DNA from: Brucella pseudintermedia | GTDB taxonomy: Bacteria > Pseudomonadota > Alphaproteobacteria > Rhizobiales > Rhizobiaceae | Assembly (NCBI RefSeq): GCF_042697365.1 | Contig: NZ_CP137604.1 | Direction: 5' to 3' (one strand) | Length of the DNA stretch: 64,000 nt | Notes under the pieces: model-generated | The model's database searches: none | Seen by the model: only the letters and a program-made list of their open reading frames with translations | Told to the model about the DNA's origin: nothing | Shown here: positions 1 through 8,876 of the stretch, piece after piece | How positions within the stretch are numbered: the stretch's first letter is position 1 | How the letters are laid out: every line of letters starts with the position of its first letter | Made by a program: the position numbers and the translations under genes

Positions 1-145
1 CCCAGGTCATTTCCCACGGGATGATCGAACCCGTCTCGAAACCCGCCGTCCAGCGGCGATAGCCTTCCAGCACCAGCTTTTCCGGCAGGCGGTCGAAATA
101 GCCCGCGCTGTTGGCGCCGTTCAGTTGGGATATGCGCATGTTCAT
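1..145 (-). CDS. Unrecognised protein, N-terminal part only (cut by window edge)
   Basis: Reading leftward from an ATG at 145 there is an open frame with no stop to the window edge, about 48 codons, beginning MNMRISQLNGANSAG and rich in aromatic residues (YRRW, IPWEMTW). A GGGAGG ribosome site lies 7 bases upstream. The ATG overlaps the stop of the small ORF at 142-309 in an ATGA junction, so the two are probably co-translated. A second ATG at 139 is possible. I do not recognise the family; the absence of a signal peptide suggests a cytoplasmic protein. An Irr-like palindrome lies 290 bases upstream. Confidence 0.55.
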   Translation of the reverse strand, partial: MNMRISQLNGANSAGYFDRLPEKLVLEGYRRWTAGFETGSIIPWEMTW

Positions 146-309
146 GTCCGCCTCCCGAAGAAGCGGGAGCATGACGTGATGCGCGGGCCGGACCTGTCCG
201 AGAAACGTTGCGTTTCTGTCCGCACATTGCAATATCCGGTCGGCAAGAGACGAAGCTGCCAGGGCAGGCCGTCGACATTTGCGGACCGGCATTCGCCGAG
301 ACCAATCAT
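142..309 (-). CDS. Small 55-residue ORF coupled to the left-edge gene
   Basis: ATG at 309-307 is preceded by TTGGAGGACCCT, a strong ribosome site at normal spacing. The frame runs 55 codons (begins MIGLGECRSANVDG, ends RFFGRRT) and its TGA overlaps the ATG of the next gene as ATGA. It has three cysteines (residues 7, 27, 47) and is basic toward the C-terminus. No family is recognised. The layout fits either a true small protein or a leader peptide that controls translation of the downstream gene. Its shortness and the lack of homology keep confidence moderate. Confidence 0.45.
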   Translation of the reverse strand: MIGLGECRSANVDGLPWQLRLLPTGYCNVRTETQRFSDRSGPRITSCSRFFGRRT

Positions 310-435
310 AGGGTCCTCCAATCGAAAGGGTTCAAGGCCCAGACATCAAAGGGTGTAAATCTGCACATCCATAAAAGCCCGAAAATCCATCTGGAGTCAA
401 TTACTCATCTTTAAAATCTTATTAGATTTCAATAG

Positions 436-452
436 TTTGGAATTATTCTAGA
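436..452. promoter_or_regulatory. Irr/ICE-like iron-control palindrome
   Basis: The 17 bases TTTGGAATTATTCTAGA match 12 of 14 fixed positions of the rhizobial iron control element (TTTAGAA-N3-TTCTAAA), the target of Irr in Rhizobiales. It sits in the AT-rich part of the 300-base gap between the left-edge operon (minus) and the copper genes, a plausible promoter position for the minus-strand operon. The rest of 310-609 shows AT-rich promoter-like sequence at about 390-470 and nothing else I can support. Confidence 0.35.
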
Positions 453-609
453 CTTTAATAGTCATGTTTACAGCATTTGCAAGGGAACGCAACCGCTGCG
501 GGGGTTCAGCGGTTGCGGCAAACGGGCGCATAATGCGCGACGGAGAGACACCGCGATCATCCGCCCGCTTGCTGGCCCGGCAATCGCATTTTCAGGGAGC
601 TGAACGGCC

Positions 610-765
610 ATGCCGGGAACGGGACGTATTCCGGTACTCCGGAGAAACTTCCGCCACGGCCTGACCGATCTGCGATTGCTGCGCCAAGGGCGCCGGAAAG
701 GAGCGCCGGTCCGGTTCAGCCGGATCGAAACGCCCCGTTTCACGCTTGTGCTGGAAGTGCTCTAA
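610..765 (+). CDS. Possible small basic protein, 51 residues
   Basis: ATG at 610 follows GGGAGCTGAACGGCC, an acceptable ribosome site, and the frame ends at TAA 763-765, overlapping the stop of the convergent copper gene by 4 bases. The product would be very basic (many Arg, one Asp, two Glu) with no membrane segment or signal. No homolog is recognised. It may equally be a chance frame, since the region is GC-rich and arginine codons dominate. Confidence 0.22.
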   Translation: MPGTGRIPVLRRNFRHGLTDLRLLRQGRRKGAPVRFSRIETPRFTLVLEVL

Positions 766-1751
766 TGCCCCGAATGCCCTACGCTCTTCTGGCCGCTTTG
801 CGCGGTAACGGGGAAATCGATTGTCACCTTGCCGGCCTTTTCAAATTCCAGCGTGACCGGCACGGTCTCGCCTTCCTTGTAGGGCTTTTCCGGCTCGATG
901 AACATGAGATGATAACCGCCGGATTTCAGCACGACCTTCTCCCCGGACGGAATATCGAGACCGCCTTCGAGCTTGCGCATCTTCATCACGTCGTTCTGCA
1001 TGGTCATTTCGTGGATTTCGACGCGCTTGACGCCTTCGGTGGCGGCGGAAACCAGCTTGTCGGCCTCCTTGTCGTCATTGGCGATGGTCAGGAACCCGCC
1101 GGCAACCTTGGCGCCGGGAACCATGGCGCGCACTGACGGGCCGGTGATTTCGAGGTCGCCAAGCTTTGTCGGCGCTGCCGCCTGCATGGAACCATGGTCC
1201 ATCTGGCCGTGATCGCCGCCAGCGCCAGCGGCCTTCACCAGAAGCTGCGGTGCGGGGTGTTCGAGATCGTGCGGGTTCTGGCCGTCCTGCGGCACTTCCG
1301 TCCAGGCAACCGAGGCGGCGCTGCCGCAAAGCTGCGTCACGGGAAAGGAGAGGGTGGTGTCCTTGTCGAACGGGGCGAGCTGGCCGACGACGGTGAACTC
1401 GTCATAGAAGTCGCCCGGCAGGCTGCCATCGGTGAAGCGGACTTCCTTCACGCCCGATGTCACGTCCTTGCCGTGCACCTTGTAGCTTTGGGCATAGTCG
1501 CCCTTGACGGTTTCGATCTTCCAGCCGGGCTTCACCTGCGGCTGGGCGGAAATGAAACCTTCCGGAAGCTCGATCTTCACTTCGGTCGTGGCCATGCCGT
1601 CGCAGCCATGCGGCACGCGGAAGGTGGCCTTGTAGAAACTGCCTGCCCCGGCTTCGCGCTGGTCGAGCGAGGAATGGGCCTGGGCCAGGCCCGCGGAAGC
1701 GCACAGTGCGGCAAGTGAGATTGCGGAGGCGAAAAGACGATGGTTCTTCAT
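762..1751 (-). CDS. Periplasmic copper protein: YcnI domain fused to PCuAC chaperone domain
   Basis: 329 residues. A signal peptide (about 1-25, cleaved at AQAHSS) exposes a histidine at the mature N-terminus, as in YcnI (DUF1775) copper-binding domains; that domain spans about 26-170. A His/Met linker (GDHGQMDHGSM) follows, then a PCuAC domain (about 195-315) with the H-x-M ... M ... H-x-M arrangement (HEMTM, MKM, YHLMF) that binds Cu(I). It ends in GHSGH. PCuAC proteins deliver copper to the CuA or CuB site of cytochrome oxidases. The DUF2946-like gene 97 bases upstream is probably in the same operon. Fusion of both domains in one chain is common in alphaproteobacteria. Role inferred from domains. 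Confidence 0.88.
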   Translation of the reverse strand: MKNHRLFASAISLAALCASAGLAQAHSSLDQREAGAGSFYKATFRVPHGCDGMATTEVKIELPEGFISAQPQVKPGWKIETVKGDYAQSYKVHGKDVTSGVKEVRFTDGSLPGDFYDEFTVVGQLAPFDKDTTLSFPVTQLCGSAASVAWTEVPQDGQNPHDLEHPAPQLLVKAAGAGGDHGQMDHGSMQAAAPTKLGDLEITGPSVRAMVPGAKVAGGFLTIANDDKEADKLVSAATEGVKRVEIHEMTMQNDVMKMRKLEGGLDIPSGEKVVLKSGGYHLMFIEPEKPYKEGETVPVTLEFEKAGKVTIDFPVTAQSGQKSVGHSGH

Positions 1752-1848
1752 TGTTTCAAACCTGAATAATCATGGACAGGCACGCCGAACAGGGTCCGGG
1801 CGCGTTCAGTTCCGAATGCGGGGGAGGCATTCGTTCAAGCGATCCTGT

Positions 1849-2247
1849 TCAGGCGAGGGGCGGCGCTTGCGGCGGCGCGGAAGGCGGATAGGTGCTGTGC
1901 CGCAGGACGGGCTGCGGCGGCACGATGCCGTCGGCCATGGCGATGTGCGGGGCGGCGCCGGTGGAACCGGCTGGCGCGGGGCACAGGAAGGCGGACGCAA
2001 TCCGGCAGGCTTCGCATCCATTGTTGCTGAAGTGCCTGTCATGGCCCTTCTGGTCCGGATCGGAGCCATGGTCGCCAATGCAGAGCACGGGATAGCTGCC
2101 ATCCGGCAACTGGTACTGGGCCAGCAGGTAGCTGTCGGGCGCATTGAGGTCGACGGGCTTATGCGCAAAGGCGACGAATATCAGGGCGAATACGCTCAAG
2201 ATGCGTATCGCCAGAGACATCCGATATTGGCCGATGCTCGTCGTCAA
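1849..2247 (-). CDS. DUF2946-like secreted protein, probable copper-linked partner
   Basis: 132 residues. A hydrophobic N-terminal segment (about 10-28) acts as signal or anchor. Cysteines occur in LCIGDHG and in NNGCEACRIA, close to the Cys/His pattern of DUF2946 proteins, which usually neighbour PCuAC, YcnI or TonB-type copper genes. The C-terminal 30 residues are proline-rich. It lies upstream of and co-directional with the YcnI-PCuAC fusion, supporting a joint role in periplasmic copper handling. Start chosen as the first ATG (2247); an internal ATG at residue 10 is also possible. Family call is by motif only. Confidence 0.6.
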   Translation of the reverse strand: MTTSIGQYRMSLAIRILSVFALIFVAFAHKPVDLNAPDSYLLAQYQLPDGSYPVLCIGDHGSDPDQKGHDRHFSNNGCEACRIASAFLCPAPAGSTGAAPHIAMADGIVPPQPVLRHSTYPPSAPPQAPPLA

Positions 2248-2316
2248 CTCAAAGCTTCTCCATGCAGGCGGACTTTACCTAGCCCATGCGAGCCGTCTTT
2301 GCCAAGCATCAAACAG

Positions 2317-2343
2317 AAACGGCGCGCATTGGTCGCGCCGTTT
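2317..2343 (-). terminator. Intrinsic terminator after the GMC oxidoreductase
   Basis: A perfect 10-bp stem (AAACGGCGCG / CGCGCCGTTT) with a 7-base loop lies 35 bases past the stop at 2378. On the minus strand it is followed by CTGTTTG, a modest T-tract. It separates the GMC gene from the copper genes downstream. Confidence 0.6.
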
Positions 2344-2377
2344 CTCTCTCAAGCGGTCAGGGGAGGATGGACGGGGA

Positions 2378-3949
2378 TCAGATCGCCCGCTTCTTCATCT
2401 GTTCGGCGATATAATCTGCCTGACGGATGGCGAGCGCCACGATGGTCAGGGTCGGGTTTTCCGCCCCGCCGGTGGTGAACTGGCTGCCGTCGGAAACGAA
2501 CAGGTTCTTGATGTCGTGCGTCTGCCCGTGTTTGTTCACCACGCCATCCTGCGGCTTTTCGCTCATCCGGTTGGTGCCCAGATTATGCGTTGAAGGATAG
2601 GGCGGCGTCGGGAAGGTGCGGATCGCGCCGACGGCCTCGTAGAGCGCCTTGCCCTGCGCATAGGCATGGTTGCGCATGGCAATATCGTTCGGATGGTCGT
2701 CATAATAGACATCGGGAACCGGCAGGCCGTGTTCGTCCTTCACATCCTTGCTGAGCGTGATGCGGTTTTTCTCCTGCGGCATGTCTTCGCCGACGATCCA
2801 CAGGCCCGCCATGTTGACATAATCGTCAAGCGCCGAAGTGAAGCCGCGCCCCCAGCCGCCCGGATTGAGGAAGGCCGCCATGAAGGGCAGGCCGAGCGAA
2901 ATGGTTTCCATCTCATAGCCGCCAACGAAACCGCGTTTCGGATTATGCGCGGCCTCGTCGCGGATGATGCCTGCCATGGTGGTGCCGCGATACATGTGCA
3001 CCGGCTTTTCAAACGAGGCATAGACCGAGCCGGTGGTGTGGCGCATATAGTTGCGCCCGACCTGTCCCGAGGAATTGGCAAGGCCGTCCGGGAATTTCGA
3101 CGAGGCCGAGTTGAGCAGCAGGCGCGGGCTTTCGATCGAATTGCCCGCCACGCAGACGACGCGCGCCTTCTGGAAATGCTGCTTGCCGTCCTTGTCGGCA
3201 TAGAGCACGCCCGTCACCTTGCCCGCCGCATTGTGCTCGATCTTCAGCGCCGTGCATTCGGGGCGGACTTCCAGCTTGCCGGTTTCCTCGCCCTTCGGGA
3301 TTTCCGTATAGAGCGTCGACCATTTCGCGCCCCATTTGCAGCCCTGGAAGCAGAAGCCGGTCTGCTGGCAGCCCATGCGGTCGTCGCGCGGCGCGGAGTT
3401 GATCGCCATGCGGCCCGTATGGCATTCCTTGTAGCCGAGCTTGTCGGCGCCCGCCTTCAAAACCTTGAAATTATTGTTGCCGGGCAGGCCCTCGATCCCG
3501 TTGGTGCGGGTGACGCCCATCTTGTCCTCGGCCTTGGCGTAATAGGGCTCCAGTTCGGCGAGCGTGATCGGCCAGTCGAGCAGGTTCGCCCCTTCGATCT
3601 TGCCGTAATGGGTGAGCGTCTGGAACTCGTAATCCTGAAAGCGCAGCGATGCGCCAGCCCAGTGCGTGGTGGTGCCGCCAACCGCCTTCACGATCCATGC
3701 GGGCAGGTTGGGGAAATCATGCGACACGCGCCAGCTGCCCGATGTGGTGCGCTTGTCGAGCCAGGCGAGCTGCGCGAAACTGTCCCATTCGTCATTGATG
3801 AAATCTTCAAATTCGTGGCGTTTTCCCGCTTCCAGAATAACGACATCAATGCCTTTCTGGGCCAGTTCGTTGCCGAGCGTGCCGCCGCCAGCGCCCGAGC
3901 CGATAATGACGACGACCTTGTCGTCCTTGAGATCATATGGAGCAGCCAT
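2378..3949 (-). CDS. GMC family FAD-dependent oxidoreductase (gluconate/sugar dehydrogenase large-subunit type)
   Basis: 523 residues, normal length for the family. The ADP-binding Rossmann motif GSGAGGGTLGNELAQKG is at about 17-33 and the flavin-site GGTTTHWAG stretch at about 90-100. The C-terminal block has a candidate catalytic histidine in STHNLGTNRM and the closing FAD segment GAENPTLTIVALA. GMC enzymes oxidise alcohols, polyols or aldonates. The gene lies 96 bases downstream of a Tat-exported gluconate-dehydrogenase subunit 3, so the pair probably forms a periplasmic dehydrogenase in which the flavoprotein is carried out by its partner, since it has no signal peptide itself. GGGAGGAAACA precedes the ATG. 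Substrate unknown. Confidence 0.88.
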   Translation of the reverse strand: MAAPYDLKDDKVVVIIGSGAGGGTLGNELAQKGIDVVILEAGKRHEFEDFINDEWDSFAQLAWLDKRTTSGSWRVSHDFPNLPAWIVKAVGGTTTHWAGASLRFQDYEFQTLTHYGKIEGANLLDWPITLAELEPYYAKAEDKMGVTRTNGIEGLPGNNNFKVLKAGADKLGYKECHTGRMAINSAPRDDRMGCQQTGFCFQGCKWGAKWSTLYTEIPKGEETGKLEVRPECTALKIEHNAAGKVTGVLYADKDGKQHFQKARVVCVAGNSIESPRLLLNSASSKFPDGLANSSGQVGRNYMRHTTGSVYASFEKPVHMYRGTTMAGIIRDEAAHNPKRGFVGGYEMETISLGLPFMAAFLNPGGWGRGFTSALDDYVNMAGLWIVGEDMPQEKNRITLSKDVKDEHGLPVPDVYYDDHPNDIAMRNHAYAQGKALYEAVGAIRTFPTPPYPSTHNLGTNRMSEKPQDGVVNKHGQTHDIKNLFVSDGSQFTTGGAENPTLTIVALAIRQADYIAEQMKKRAI

Positions 3950-4045
3950 TGTTTCCTCCCAATGCTTTCCCGTTTCCGCAAGACGTGATGCGTCTGCCGG
4001 ACGGTGGTGCCGCTTTGTAACCGGTGTGTTTTCGCGCCGGGGCGC

Positions 4046-4600
4046 TTACAGCCATTCGATATCGTCGAAGCCGCGCTGGATGTAGCCGCCCTTGGAATAG
4101 GCCTCGCCCTCGTAGCCGAAGAGCGGCCAGATTTCCTTCTGGTTGTAAAGGCCGGTCACAAGCCCGCTTCGCACCTTCTGGAAGAAGGGGCTTTTCTCTA
4201 TATCGCGCAGGATGGCGACGCGCTCTTCCTCCCAGCCAAGTCCCAGATAGCCTCCGGCTCCGGCCCGCTTGTCCAGATCGGCAACGCCGTCCTCGATCAG
4301 CTTCTTCAGCGTCTCGTCCTTGGCGGAATCCGCGTCATAGGGTTTGACGGCGATGGCGTAGAAACGGTCCGGCAGCTTGTCGTGCGGGTAGATGTCGCGT
4401 GCGAGCTGGATCAGGGTCGCCATGGTCTCGGGCTTGAGCGTGGCGGTCTCAAGCGCCCATGCGAATTGCGGGCAGATAACGGCATTGCCGCTGATGACCA
4501 GCATGGCGCCGAGGCTGAGCCCCGCGCCGCGCTTGAGAACGTCGCGGCGCGACAGCGTCTTTTTCTGCCTGCTGGAAAGACCGTCGAAAACGGTTGTCAT
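4046..4600 (-). CDS. Gluconate 2-dehydrogenase subunit 3 family protein, Tat signal
   Basis: 184 residues from the ATG at 4600, chosen because AGGAGGAGAACCGA sits directly before it; a longer frame to 4699 has no such site. The N-terminus has a twin-arginine signal (SRRDVLKRGAGLSLG, about 16-30). Such small subunits accompany GMC flavoproteins and escort them across the membrane. The gene is followed by the GMC gene on the same strand. The third subunit expected for electron transfer, a multihaem cytochrome c, is not next to it here. Function inferred from the family and neighbour. Confidence 0.85.
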   Translation of the reverse strand: MTTVFDGLSSRQKKTLSRRDVLKRGAGLSLGAMLVISGNAVICPQFAWALETATLKPETMATLIQLARDIYPHDKLPDRFYAIAVKPYDADSAKDETLKKLIEDGVADLDKRAGAGGYLGLGWEEERVAILRDIEKSPFFQKVRSGLVTGLYNQKEIWPLFGYEGEAYSKGGYIQRGFDDIEWL

Positions 4601-4737
4601 TCGGTTCTCCTCCATTGCTTGCCCGTCCGGAATGGGCGGGCTGGCTGTGCGTTCCCGGAGATTTTCACCACCGGGAATGCTGGCATTTGCGTCCATCACG
4701 GCCTCTCCTCCAGGCCGTGGAAGACGATGGGGCGGGC

Positions 4738-5133
4738 CTACTGGTAGCGCCCGCCGCGTTGCAGAACTTCGATCTTGTAGCCGTCCGGGTCTTCCGCGAA
4801 GAAGAAGCGGGCGAGCTGCACGCCGTTGTTCTTGAAATCGACAAGCTTGCCGACCTTGAAGCCAAGTTTCGTGAAGCGGGCATGTTCGGCATCGACATCA
4901 TCGACCACGACGGCAAGATGGCCGTAGCCGTCGCCCAGATTGTAAGGCTCGGTGCGGCCCTTGTTGACCGTCAGCTCGACTTCGAAATCGGCTTCGGCAT
5001 TGCGCAGATAGATCAGCGTGAAGGTTTCGAAATCGATGCGCTCGGCAATATCGAGGCCAAAGGCCTGTTTGTAGAAGGAAACGGATTTTTCCTCGTCGAG
5101 AACGCGGATCATCGAATGAATGGCTTTGGCCAC
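4738..5133 (-). CDS. gloA: Glyoxalase I / lactoylglutathione lyase (VOC fold)
   Basis: 131 residues from a GTG at 5133 preceded by AGGAGCAGCTT; the longer upstream extension has no homologous content and would overlap the divergent gene at 5276. The product starts VAKAIHSMIRVLDEEKS and has the four metal-ligand positions of GloA: His in IHSMIRV, Glu in FEVELT, His in GHLAVVV and Glu in KIEVLQ. GloA isomerises the glutathione hemithioacetal of methylglyoxal to lactoylglutathione in the cytoplasm. The gap of 137 bases to the subunit 3 gene leaves operon membership open. Confidence 0.9.
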   Translation of the reverse strand: MAKAIHSMIRVLDEEKSVSFYKQAFGLDIAERIDFETFTLIYLRNAEADFEVELTVNKGRTEPYNLGDGYGHLAVVVDDVDAEHARFTKLGFKVGKLVDFKNNGVQLARFFFAEDPDGYKIEVLQRGGRYQ

Positions 5134-5275
5134 AAGCTGCTCCTGTTTCTTTGCCGCTTCGTCAAATGCGGCTTGCGATTGTCTTGCTGGTTGTCGATTA
5201 TGGTAGAAAAAACGGCGGCGTGGTGGCAATCGGCTACCACAGCCAAGTTCGTGCTCTGAACCAACGGAGGAACCC

Positions 5276-5569
5276 ATGTGCAAGGTTTTCGCCGAGCAGG
5301 ACCCGGAAGGCTACCGGCAGATCAATCGCTCCGTGCGCATAGGCGGCCATTCCACCAGCATTCAGCTGGAGGCCACCTTCTGGCGCCTGCTGGACGAGAT
5401 CGCGGCCAGCCAGAACCTGACGACGCCCCGCTTCATATCCACGCTTTACGATGAAGCGCTGGAGGCCAATGGCGCGATCCCCAACTTCGCCTCCATGCTG
5501 CGCACGACCTGCGCGCTTTACCTCATGGGCCATCGCCCCGAGGCTGCCGTTTGTGAGGAGGCCGCGTGA
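5276..5569 (+). CDS. Ribbon-helix-helix domain protein (RHH_4 type)
   Basis: 97 residues. The strand segment RSVRIGGHSTSIQLEATFW followed by helices (LLDEIAASQNLTTPRFISTLYDEA) fits the RHH_4 family of small alphaproteobacterial DNA-binding proteins. GGAGGAACCC precedes the ATG. It is transcribed divergently from gloA and is the gene before mrp, with an octamer repeat element between. Target unknown; many relatives are uncharacterised. Confidence 0.75.
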   Translation: MCKVFAEQDPEGYRQINRSVRIGGHSTSIQLEATFWRLLDEIAASQNLTTPRFISTLYDEALEANGAIPNFASMLRTTCALYLMGHRPEAAVCEEAA

Positions 5570-5603
5570 AACGAGCCCGGGTGGGCATTGGCCTTTTGGT
5601 GAA

Positions 5604-5690
5604 AAAGGCATAAGGAATAAGGGAATAGGGCAATAAGGCAGTAGGGCAATATGTTCCATACATACTCCCTTACTCCCTTCCTGCCTTCAT
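5604..5690. repeat. Degenerate octamer inverted-repeat element, copy 1
   Basis: The left side consists of G-rich octamers (AAGGCATA, AGGGAATA, GGGCAATA, AGGCAGTA), then a spacer with ATATGTTCCATACAT, then C-rich octamers (CTCCCTTA, CTCCCTTC, CTGCCTTC) that are complementary to the left side. The same layout recurs at 6885-7130 and 29699-29882. This copy is short and unexpanded. It lies between the RHH gene and mrp. Confidence 0.7.
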
Positions 5691-5703
5691 TAAAGGAATC
5701 GGA

Positions 5704-6879
<1,176 letters not shown>

Positions 6880-6884
6880 GGGGT

Positions 6885-6986
6885 TAAGGCAATAAGGCAG
6901 TAGGGCAGTATGTTAAGGGAATAGGGGAGTAAGGGAGTAGGGGAGTATGTTTTGGTTGCGGATGACCGCGCCAACCATATCCTTCT
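6885..6986. repeat. Left arm and spacer of octamer element, copy 2
   Basis: G-rich octamers (AAGGCAGT, AGGGCAGT, AGGGGAGT, AAGGGAGT) occur in two blocks, each ending in ATGTT, then a small hairpin (GGTTG ... CAACC) before the C-rich array. These octamers are complementary to the array at 6987-7130, so the whole 6885-7130 block can fold back on itself. The mrp stop is at 6879. Confidence 0.65.
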
Positions 6987-7130
6987 CTGCCCTACTGCCC
7001 TACTGCCCTACTGCCCTACTGCCCTACTGCCCTACTGCCCTACTGCCCTACTGCCCTACTGCCCTACTGCCCTACTGCCCTACTGCCCTACTGCCCTACT
7101 GCCCTACTGCCCTACTGCCCTACTGCCCTA
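6987..7130. repeat. Tandem octamer array, 18 perfect copies of CTGCCCTA
   Basis: 144 bases are exactly 18 uninterrupted copies of CTGCCCTA, whose reverse complement is a rotation of AGGGCAGT, the octamer known from Brucella HOOF-Print/MLVA typing loci. Such arrays change copy number by slippage. The last three bases of the array form the TAG stop of pgm (minus strand), so copy changes leave the Pgm protein intact but alter its 3' untranslated region and the distance to mrp. Confidence 0.95.
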
Positions 7131-8759
7131 AGTCACCACCGACGGCGCGTCACGTCCGCTGCGTTTCTTCACTTCCGCGATCTGTTCTGCCGCTTCGATA
7201 TAGGGAGCCAGCGTTTCCTGCGTATCGAGATTGTGCTTCGCGGCATCCGCCTCATAGCGTTCGATATAGATGCGGATGGTGGCGCCCGATGTGCCGGTGC
7301 CGGAGAGGCGCAGCACCACGCGGCCACCTTCGGGAAAATAAATGCGGATGCCCTGATGTTCGCTCACCGAGCCGTCGACCGGATCGCGATAGGCGAAGTC
7401 ATCGGCCTTCTCGATCGTGAGGCCGTTGACGGTCGTGCCGGGCAGGGCGGCAAGCTTGCCACGCAGATCCGCAACAAGCTGCTTTGCGATATCCGAATCG
7501 ACCGCTTCATAGTCGTGGCGGGTATAATAGTTGCGCCCGAAGCGCGCCCAGTGCTCCTCGACGATTTCCTTCACGCTCTGCTTGCGCACCGCCAGAATGT
7601 TAAGCCAGAGCAGCACGGCCCACAGGCCGTCCTTTTCGCGCACATGGTCGGAGCCGGTGCCGGAGCTTTCCTCGCCGCAGATCGTCACCTTGCCATTGTC
7701 GAGCAGATTGCCGAAGAACTTCCAGCCGGTCGGCGTTTCAAACATGCCGATGCCAAGCTTTTCCGCCACGCGGTCGGCGGCTGCACTTGTCGGCATGGAG
7801 CGCGCAATGCCCTTGATGCCGTCCTTGTAGCCCGGCGCCAGATGCGCATTGGCGGCAAGCATGGCAAGCGAATCGGATGGCGTGACGAAGATGCCGCGCC
7901 CGATGATGAGATTGCGGTCGCCATCGCCATCGGAAGCCGCGCCGAAATCCGGCGCATTATCGGACATCAGCAGATCGTAGAGATCCTTGGCGTAAACGAG
8001 GTTCGGGTCCGGGTGATGACCGCCGAAATCCGGCAGCGGCACGAAATTGACCACGCTGCCCTCCGGCGCGCCGAGCCGCTTCTCGAAGATTTCCTTGGCA
8101 TAAGGCCCGGTCACGGCATGCATCGCGTCGAACTTCATGCGGAACCCGCCCTTGATCATGGCGCGGATGGCATCGAAGTCGAACAGGCTTTCCATCAGTT
8201 CGGCATAGTCGGTGACCGGATCGAAAATGACGACCTCGGTATCGCCGATCCGTGTGGTGCCGATCCTGTCGATATCGACATCCGCCACATCGGCAATTTT
8301 ATATTGGTCGATCACTTTTGAGCGGGCGAAGATCGCCTCGGTGATCTTTTCCGGCGCAGGCCCGCCATTGCCGATATTATACTTGATGCCGAAATCTTCA
8401 TTCGGACCGCCGGGATTGTGGCTGGCGGAAAGCACCATGCCGCCGAAAGCCTTGTATTTGCGGATCATGTTGGAAGCGGCAGGCGTGGAAAGAATGCCGC
8501 CCTGACCGACCATGATGCGGCCAAAACCGTTGGCGGCGGCGATCTTGATCAGCTTCTGGATCACTTCGCGATTGTAATAGCGTCCGTCGCCGCCGACCAC
8601 GAGCGTCTTGCCGGCGAAGCCTTCCAGCACATCGAAAACCGACTGGATGAAGTTTTCAGCATAGTTCTGCTGCTGGAAAACCGGAACCTTCTTGCGCAGG
8701 CCCGAAGTGCCCGGCTGCTGGTCCTGGTATGGCGTGGTCGCAATCGTCTTGACGGTCAT
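7128..8759 (-). CDS. pgm: Alpha-D-glucose phosphate-specific phosphoglucomutase
   Basis: 543 residues, the usual length. The phosphoserine loop SASHNPGG has the catalytic serine at 113, the metal loop is SDGDGDRN and the substrate loop GEESSGTGSDH; the C-terminus carries the phosphate-binding LRLSGTGTSGATIRIY. Pgm interconverts glucose-6-phosphate and glucose-1-phosphate, feeding UDP-glucose and ADP-glucose synthesis. In Brucella, pgm mutants lose O-antigen and cyclic glucan and are attenuated (established knowledge). The UDP-glucose user cgs lies at the right end of this window. Its stop is the boundary of the octamer array. Confidence 0.97.
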   Translation of the reverse strand: MTVKTIATTPYQDQQPGTSGLRKKVPVFQQQNYAENFIQSVFDVLEGFAGKTLVVGGDGRYYNREVIQKLIKIAAANGFGRIMVGQGGILSTPAASNMIRKYKAFGGMVLSASHNPGGPNEDFGIKYNIGNGGPAPEKITEAIFARSKVIDQYKIADVADVDIDRIGTTRIGDTEVVIFDPVTDYAELMESLFDFDAIRAMIKGGFRMKFDAMHAVTGPYAKEIFEKRLGAPEGSVVNFVPLPDFGGHHPDPNLVYAKDLYDLLMSDNAPDFGAASDGDGDRNLIIGRGIFVTPSDSLAMLAANAHLAPGYKDGIKGIARSMPTSAAADRVAEKLGIGMFETPTGWKFFGNLLDNGKVTICGEESSGTGSDHVREKDGLWAVLLWLNILAVRKQSVKEIVEEHWARFGRNYYTRHDYEAVDSDIAKQLVADLRGKLAALPGTTVNGLTIEKADDFAYRDPVDGSVSEHQGIRIYFPEGGRVVLRLSGTGTSGATIRIYIERYEADAAKHNLDTQETLAPYIEAAEQIAEVKKRSGRDAPSVVT

Positions 8760-8876
8760 GTTTTTCCCGTTCGATTCAATGGTTTCAAGCGGTTAACTTG
8801 TCGGCATTTGCGGTCATTGCAAGACAACATAGATCAAACTTATTGATTGAAAATAACAAAGCGTGTGTTTGTTGTG

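Noticed and set aside
125..414. Two plus-strand frames over the left edge operon
   Set aside because: They lie antisense to the 55-codon ORF with the strong ribosome site and lack supporting signals.
468..743. Minus-strand 91-codon frame in the copper gene upstream region
   Set aside because: No ribosome site, arginine-rich chance composition, overlaps the better small frame on the plus strand.
6947..7420. Plus-strand frame translating the octamer array into repeated TALLPYCP
   Set aside because: A tandem octamer has no stop in this frame by chance; it continues antisense into pgm.
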